Origin: Rotaria sordida
Lineage: Eukaryota; Rotifera; Eurotatoria; Philodinida; Philodinidae
Assembly: GCA_905250125.1 (NCBI GenBank)
Contig: CAJNOL010000066.1
Location: 1-64,000 of the forward strand
Length of the DNA: 64,000 nt
Direction of reading: 5' to 3'
How positions within the stretch are numbered: the stretch's first letter is position 1; each line of letters opens with the position of its first letter. The position numbers and the translations under genes are program-made. Under the pieces are notes generated by a model. It saw only the letters and a program-made list of their open reading frames with translations. It did no database searches and had not been told where the DNA came from. Of this stretch, positions 52,901-61,900 are shown one piece after another.

Positions 52901-55900
52901 AAAGATTGGATCAAAATCTCATCAAACAGGTGTTATTCATTCACAAGAAACTTCAATAAAAAATATGTTAAAAATGGCTAAAGCTTTATTTGGTTTAAAT
53001 TTTGTTGATCATCCACCAACACATCGACGAGGTACATGGAGAAAACTTGTTTCATCTCAACGTAAAAAAGCTATTATGGCTTGTTTTCGTATGGCACCAT
53101 TACATTCTGTACCACGACATCGAGCAATGAATATGTTTTTACGTGCTTATCGAGAATTATGGCTTGAAGCTGAAGAAGATACACGTGCACGTGTTATTGA
53201 ACAGCTTTGTGTAAAGTTTTTTTTTTTTGAATTTAATTTTTCAAAAAAACAAATAATTTGTTTTTTTTTTCGTGTAAAGGAAGAATATCAAGAAGTCAAT
53301 GATCAAGAAGTAACAACAATAAAAGAAGAAACTGAAACTGAAACAGAAGCTTTAACATTAACAATGACATTAAAACCAGATCCATTAAGACAATTATTAC
53401 AATGTTTAAATCGAGCTGCAACAACTGCACAAGTTTTTTCAATTACAGAAGATATTGTTTATTTATCATATGCAGATATTATGAGCAAAGTAAAATTTAT
53501 TAATAAAATAAATTAATCAATAAGAATTCTTTTTTTTATAGAGTTGTGTTATTTCTGAAGATGATGATGATAATGGAACAGAAGAAGTCAAATCTTTTCA
53601 GGTAAAACTATCAATGAAAAATATGTATTTAAGTTTTTATCATCGATGAGAGAAGTCTTCACACCTAATTAATTGCTTTTAAGTTAGGATTATGTAGATT
53701 CTAATCGGTTATGTATACTTCGAAAAGAATTCGGACTTATAATTTATTGCTGATAACATATTGCATTTTTCAATACAATACCATGGTTCCCTTATTGACG
53801 GAATTATTCAAGATGATACCTCAGTCATTACGTAGGACCTGTTGTTATTAGAAGAATTTTTCTTTATGTGCTGTCCTTTTAGAGTTATGGACGTTACACT
53901 GAATTTTTCACCTTTGCCATGATATTTATAGAAAAAAATCGGACACTTCTAAAAATTTCAGCCAAAAAGAGTGGTCTCTTCTCGAGATATCAAATCCATA
54001 AAAAACGATGATATTCCACCAAAAGGACAGAAAATCTCGTTTTTTCGTTTGTGGATTTGATATCTCGAGAAGAGACCACTGATTTTGGCTGAACTTTTTA
54101 CGAGATTCAAATGACTTAAAAAGCTGTATATAGGCAAAGTTTTAGGCCCAAATTCGCCTGTCTGTTTTTTTATAAATACCATGCCAACGGTGCTTTTACT
54201 GTGACTGTATCTTAAGATAGTAACAATGAAAATATCTCAAATTTTCACAGTAAATTACTCTCATAAAGGCTTATGTCCATGCAAAGTGTGAAGCCAGAGG
54301 TCATGGCATTGACTTAAAAGTACCGTAATAATGCAGTATCTTGGCAGCAATAAGCTAAAGCTCTGTTCAGTATATTCACAACTCATTAGGATCTATATGA
54401 AGCAAACAGTCTTCACTGGAAGTTGGAGAGCTTTCCCCTGCTAGACTTTATATCTCGACAACTCTTTTAGGTTCATTCAAGTATTTGTTTCTAGTTAATC
54501 AGTCTAAATAAAAGATAACTGAACAAACATTTTTCTAGTAAGACTTTCTCGTCATAGGTTAAACTAAATAATATATGAATATTGAAGAAAAAAAAAAATA
54601 TTTTGTTTTTCTTTCCAATAATTTGAAGTAATTATTAAATGTTTAGATATTTTCTTCATATATTTAGGAACAAGAAATGGAAAAACAAAAATTACTTTAT
54701 GAACAAAATCGTTTAGCTAATCGAGGTGCTGCTGAAAGTGTATTATTATATATAAGTGCAAGCAAAGGTTTGTCATTAATTATTTCATATTTATTATTAT
54801 TATTATTATTATTTTTTATTCTTTAGGTGAAAATAATGATATGTTACAACGAACATTACAACTTGGTATATCATTATTGCATGGTGGTAATCGTGAAGTT
54901 CAAAAGGTAAATATTTATTTTATATATTATTATTATTGTTAATTAATTTTAATAAATTTATAGCGAATGTTAGATTATTTAAAAGAAACAAAAGATGTTG
55001 GATATTTTACATCATTAGCAACATTAATGGCAAATTGTAGTGTACTTGATCTTGACACATTTGAACGTTGTATTAAAGCTGAAGTACTTGGTATGTTAAT
55101 TAATAATTGAAATATTTATATTAATAATTAAATATTAATTTTAATTTAGGTGTCGGTGCTGATGGAATGGCTGGTGAAAAAAATTTACATGATGCTGATT
55201 TTACAATATCATTATTTCGTTTTTGTCAACTTTTATGTGAAGGACATAATCTTGAATTTCAAAATTATCTTCGTTCACAAACAGGAAGTAATACAAATGT
55301 TAATATTATTATTTGTACTGTTGATTATTTACTTACTTTACAAGTAAAAAACAAAAATATGTTCTATAGAATTTTTTTTATATTATATTCTCTTTTTTTT
55401 TGAGGAATCATTAATGGATTTTTATTGGCATTATTCAGGCAAAGAAACAGTTGATGCACATGGAAAAGAAAATTTTTGTCGAGCTATTAATGTTGCTAAA
55501 CAAGTTTTTAATACATTAACTGAATACATTCAGGTTTGATATATAATAGAAAGCTATTTTTTGTTTTGTTATTTGTCCATTATGCATATTAAATTAAACA
55601 ACAAAAAGATAAGTCGAACTTTATTATAGTTACATAATTTGAAAGACAAAAAAAAAAGAAATGAAAACTTCATCTTTCGAATTACTGTTCTCAGTATTTG
55701 GTACTACGCGTATTGTTTTATTAGCGTCACATCTTTCATAGAATTATGACACGAAATTCTATTGTTTAAACTTAGCAATCGGATGCTAGTTGTTTCTAAT
55801 TATTTAACAAAATTTAAAAATATTACTTTAGAAACGGCACTAAATCATTGGCTTGTTTTTTTTCTTCGTAGGGTCCATGTCTACAAAATCAATTAGCATT

Positions 55901-58900
55901 AGCAAATAGTCGATTATGGGATGCAATCTCGGGATTTCTCTATATTTTTGCACATATGCAAAGAAAATTATCTCAAGTAAACTATTGTCTCTAACATCTT
56001 TCGATTATAAATTTCGTATATATATATATATTTAGGATCCATTACAAATTGAATTACTACGTGAATTAATGAAATTACAAAAAGATATGATTATTATGTT
56101 ATTATCAATGCTTGAAGGTATTTCATATGATTTTCTTTTTTTTTTTGTAAAAAATATTTTTTATTTTATTTTAGGCAATGTTCTCAACGGTCCAAGTAAA
56201 TTATTTCAAATAGATTAAAATATTTTTTGAAAATAAATATATATATGCTTCTTTTTTCTCTTTGTTAGTTGGTAAACAAATGGTTGATACTTTAATTGAA
56301 TCTCAAGCTAATGTTGAATTATTATTACAATTTTTTGATATATTTCTAAAAATGAAAGGTTTAACAACATCAGAAGCATTTCAAGAATTTGATACAAATA
56401 AAGATGGATTTATTTCACCAAAAGAATTTCGTCGAGCTATGGAAGCACAAAAAATGTATACAGGGTAATGTATTATTTCGAAGAAAAAATAAAATATATA
56501 GATTTTTTTTTTTCTATTGAAATTTTCTAGTCAAGATATTGATTATATATTAATGTGTGTTGATACAAATCAAGATGGAAAAATTGATTTTATGGAATTT
56601 ACAGAACGTTTTCATAATCCAGCAAAAGACATTGGTTTTAATATGGCAGTTTTATTAACAAATTTATCTGAACATATGCCACATGATACACGTTTACAAC
56701 GTTTAATGGATAAAGCTAAAAGCTTTTTATCATATTTTCAAGATTATCTTGGTAGAATTGAAATAAAAGGTGGTGGTGGTTATATTGAACGTGTTTATTT
56801 TGAAATAACTGAATCAAATATTGAACAATGGAATAAACCACATATTAAAGTTGGCTTTTTTTTTTCTTTTAAATTATTCCATTTTATTATGTTTTCTTTT
56901 TCGTTTAATTTTAGGAATCGAAAAAAGCATTTTTACATTTAGTAGTTAATGAAACAGATGATAAAGAAAAATTAGAACAATTTATTAATTTCTGTGAAGA
57001 TACCATTTTTGAAGTAAGAATTTAATTATGTGATATAGAAAGTTAAATTTTCATCTAAAATAAACCTTAAATTGTAGAAACAAGAAAAATTTCAATAAAA
57101 TCTTAATGATTTCATATGTTGATATATTTCTGTATTCAAAAGACGAAAGTTGACTATGCATATTTTATAGATTACTGTAACGAATCGGTTAAGCACTCAT
57201 ATCCATAATTGAGAGTATGGGTATGAAAGATACTCATTCGAGTAGGACACGTGTACGAAAACTATTGAAGTATAGGAATCCTACAGATCGTGAGAGGCGC
57301 TAGTAAGAGACAATTACATACTGTATATGAATAACGTTTTGTTATAATATATAAACTACTTTCTTATTACATTCCTGAAGGATGAAGTAAAAGGATAGTA
57401 AAGAAATATGTCCTAAAATAATATAGATTTATATAGTCTTTCTATGATTAGCAGTAACAGCTACATCGTGTTTCGCATTTTGAATCCGCATGGATTGCGC
57501 TAACAACGTTTTCTATTAGTTGTGCTTGTAATTTATAATTATTTTATTGTTATTTTTTTCATCTTTTGCAAATCAAAACAAAGGAGATAATGGATTTACA
57601 TTGTGCTCTAATATTCACATTTTATATTTGGATGTAAAGTCTAAGCAGATCATTCTTTTTAATATTTGATTATTAATAATTTTATGATCACAACATGAAC
57701 AAAATCCAGGCACATAAATTTATTTCAAAAAATAATCCAATACAGAAGAATGTATCCCTTCGTCAGGAGAAATACGATTGGAAAGTATATCACTAACAAG
57801 ATAAGTTCTCGAACTGAGAAATCGCTTTTGAGTGAAGGCTATGTGAACGACAAGATCTATAACATTCACAAAAAATTACTCTCATTGAAGCTTGTCTCTA
57901 TGGAAAATTTCAAGTCGAAATTCGAAAATCAATTTTTCTGTCACCATGTCATTCATTTAAAAAATGCAGTATCTCCGCAGTAATAAGCTAAGGATGCGAA
58001 CTCTTTTCAGAGTATCTATAGCTCATTTATATCTACATAATGTATACGTATAATCTCGACTCAAAAGCGAATCTGCATTTGTGAAATCTTCTAAGTTTAC
58101 ATTTTTGTAATAAAAAATGAAAATAACTATTTAATATATCTTATATACTAATCTTTTAATAATAGTAACTCGATGAAGAAAATAACGATGGATATTGTAA
58201 TGAATTTTGAAAATATTCGAATCCATAAAAATCTTTTAGAAAACTGATTAATTATTTGAAAATATTTCTTATTATTAAATTTCTATTTAGATGCAACATG
58301 CTGTTGCTCTTAGTGGTGAAGACGATGAACAAGTAACTCATACAGCAAAATTTCCAGATGCTGAAATAGGTGCTGGCCGTCCGACAAAATCGGAACCAAT
58401 TAAATTTGTCTTATCACATACTTGGTATGGTATAAAAGGTCTTTTTCGTTTACTTCATCCGTCAACAATACGTCATGGTTATAATCAACTACGTCAAATG
58501 ACATTTAAAGATATGATTAAAAATCTATTTTTATTATTAATCAAATGTATTCGTTTAATATTTTTAATAATAATCTATGCTTTAAGGTATACTAACAAAT
58601 ATAGTTTTATGCATGAATTTGCAGTGATAAATTTTTTCTTCAGTTTGCATGTTGTTTTGATAATGAAATGTATACTAAGTAAACGTTTATATCGTCGTTT
58701 GACAAAAATATTTCATCGATATAATGAAAAATTAAATAAAATTTTATTAGAATATAAACAACAAAAACATAATTATTCATTATTATGTATTTCAAAAGAT
58801 TCGAAGATATCAAATAATGATCATTGTTTTTTTAAAAGACGATTAAAAAATTTATTTTTTAATGATAAAAATTTATCTCAACGTCATTATCATTCCATAG

Positions 58901-61900
58901 GAAGATTAAATAGTTTAGATATAATTCCTAAAAGAAAACGGTTTGTTATTTGTTTTATGTTATGTTGCAATGGGCTTTTCCGTTGGCTTGTGTAATTTTT
59001 ATTTTATTAAAAAAAAAAAAAAAAAAAAACAAAACATAATTTATTATTTTTTTATTTCTATAGAACATTAACTTATTGTATTTGGAATTTAATGACTGGC
59101 GAAGATCAACAAGATATAAGATCAGAAAAAGTTGCTTTACCACCGCCTTCAAAACGACGTGATCATCATTTACGTAAGTTGTTAGAATATGAGCAATTTC
59201 ATTCGTTAGTGTTGTGATTGCTCACAATAAAGTTACTTATATATCCGATTTCGGACAATTGTTTTTAGCTAATTGTTATATATAACATATGTATGTTGAA
59301 TTACTTTAGGTATCCTGAAAAACTTAGTTCTATAAACATTGGTTCTGTCGAGTTAATATTGAAAAACTAGCGTCAGTGACGCGAGAAAGACCAGGAATAA
59401 AGATTTTCACTGCGTGTGTTACTATGCACAAATCCTACCAGTTCAAACAGTATTTTTGAAAACTAAATAGTGTGTTTTGAAGAGGGTTTTTCACACAACA
59501 AAACTTCTATGTAAAGTTTTTTCTGAACATGATTAGATTTTTCAAAAATTTGACTTTATTCGTTATTAGCAACATACATGAATACAAACAGAGAGACAAA
59601 AAAACCTTCTCATAACTGTATGAGAAATCCAAAAGCCAATTCTGAATATTACAAATCCTTCTTGATGATCGTGAGGTGACAGCAAAACAAAAAGTGTCGT
59701 TCTAGAACAACAGCAGACTTCTAGAAAACCAGGTTTTGGTAGGCAATTTTCTAGGACCTAATCTTTTTGAAAACTGCACCATATATAGTTTATAGCAAGA
59801 AGTCTATTTTGAAAATCTGAGACTCTTCCACCGTAATTTTAGAGAGTTATTCATTAATTAGATTTTAATTAACTAATTAATGAATCACATTTCAACTACT
59901 AATTAACTAATCAGTTTTTCTATTAGGTTTTAACTAGTTAATTAACCAGTTAATTAATTAATCAATTAGCTGATTAAGTTTAAAGTAGTGAGCTGAAAGA
60001 GCCAATATTTTTACTACATTAATTGGAACTGATATTGTTCAAAAAAAAACGCCCTTATATAGACTCAAAGCCAAATCGAAAATAGTCATATCCTGTATCT
60101 GCTGATTCTGTCCATATTTATTCAATAAATTTAATTTGAATTTTCTTTTTTTTTCAGCTTCAGTTAGTGTGGCACAACTTGGGTTTAATTCTAGTGAAGA
60201 AACAATACCAATAAATGCATTTGGTGTTGATTTTAGTTCTGAGCCACCACCAAAACATAGGTAATAAATTTTATTTAATATATTGACTCATTTTCTTGTT
60301 TATATTTATTATAGAAAGTCGTTAGCTGAAGATCAAATAAATTTACTTAATTTTGATAGTGTGCAAACATTTGACACAGATCAAAAATCTTTACTTATGA
60401 ATAATATTGATTCATCAACAGGACAATCATTACCATCATCAGTTAGTACCACAGTACATTTAACGCCATCAACACAACATATGCAACATCAACATTCAAT
60501 ATCAGCTTCTTTACCAAATCAGCCACAATTAACAACAACAATGAATATACCACCAAATGTTATTGAAAAATCTAAACAAGCACTTGAAGTAAATTGACAA
60601 AAATTTTAATTGTTATTCAAAAAAAAAACAATGTTTGTTTATTTATTTTCTAAAGATTAATGTTCAAGCTGAATATCACCAGAAAACTCCGCTACTAAGT
60701 CCTACTGCAACAACAGCAGATGATGATGATATTATTCTAGCTGAACCACCACCAAGAGCTGATTATGGAAAGAAAGCTTTGGTAAATAAAACAAAATGTT
60801 CCAAAAAGAAAACATTACATTTTCTCATTTCCAATAATGAAGATAGTTTTATTACAAAATTTCACATTACAATATTGGCCGAAAATATAAGACCAATATA
60901 TTTTTGATTTTTCTTTCTGCAACAACCAACCATTTAATTTAAATATGATTGTGAAAATTAGCTTTTAAGAGTATCATCTTAAAGAGTACAAAATCCTGAA
61001 TATAATGATTGGTTACCATATTTCCTACAACCTTCCGTTAAGAAGTTATAAGTTGCTAAAAACCACACTTTCCTGTGTTTTGTGATGCGTATAACTTTTT
61101 AAGGAAAAGTCGTAGGAAATTCGACAATCCTTCATTTTATTCAAAATTTTGTGCTCTTTCAGACGGTACTCTTAAAAATTAATTTTCAAAATCGTATTTG
61201 AGTTAAATATTTGGTATCGTAGAACAAAAATTAAAGATACATTGGTCTTATATTTTCGCTCAATATTGTAAATACTGTTCTATTCTATTAGTAAACTCTT
61301 TAGACTAAATTTTATTTATATAATGTTTGTTTGTTTTTGTTAAATAGGCATTAGTAGCAAGAAATTATCATCAATTAAAATTTATGGCTCTTTGCCTTGC
61401 TTTTGTAATTAATTTTCTAATGCTTTTCTATAAGGTAATATTAAAATAAATAAACAGATGAGAGAATTATTTGAAAATTATAGGCATTGCCATTAGTTGT
61501 AGCTGCTGAAGAACCAGTTCCATCGGATGCAATTGAACGTATTGATGAAGATGAAAATGAAGTAATTATGATGGATCCGAAAAATTATTATATGGTTTAT
61601 TTATTACAAATAAGTGCATTTTTACATTCATGCGTTGCATTTCTAATGATGATTAGTTATTATAAATTAAAAGTAGAAATTTAATTTCTTTTTTTTTTAA
61701 ATATAGAAGATTTGTTTTTTTCATAGGTTCCTCTGGTTATATTCAAACGAGAAAAAGAAATAGCTCGAAAATTAGAATTTGAAGGTGCTTGGTTAATTGA
61801 TCAACCAAGTGAAAATAATTCATGGATATTATCATATTTATCACGTGAATGGCATAAACTTGTTATAAGTTCAAAATCATTTCCTGATTCATATTGGGAT

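Noticed and set aside
52684-53489. A second calcium-channel gene or pseudogene starting inside the RyR locus
   Set aside because: All exons from 22389 to 63942 join in one continuous frame with RyR domain order; no duplicated block was found.
57750-57983. 77-codon frame in RyR intron 81
   Set aside because: Overlaps a dispersed repeat also present at 54245-54420 and breaks the conserved exon 81-82 junction.
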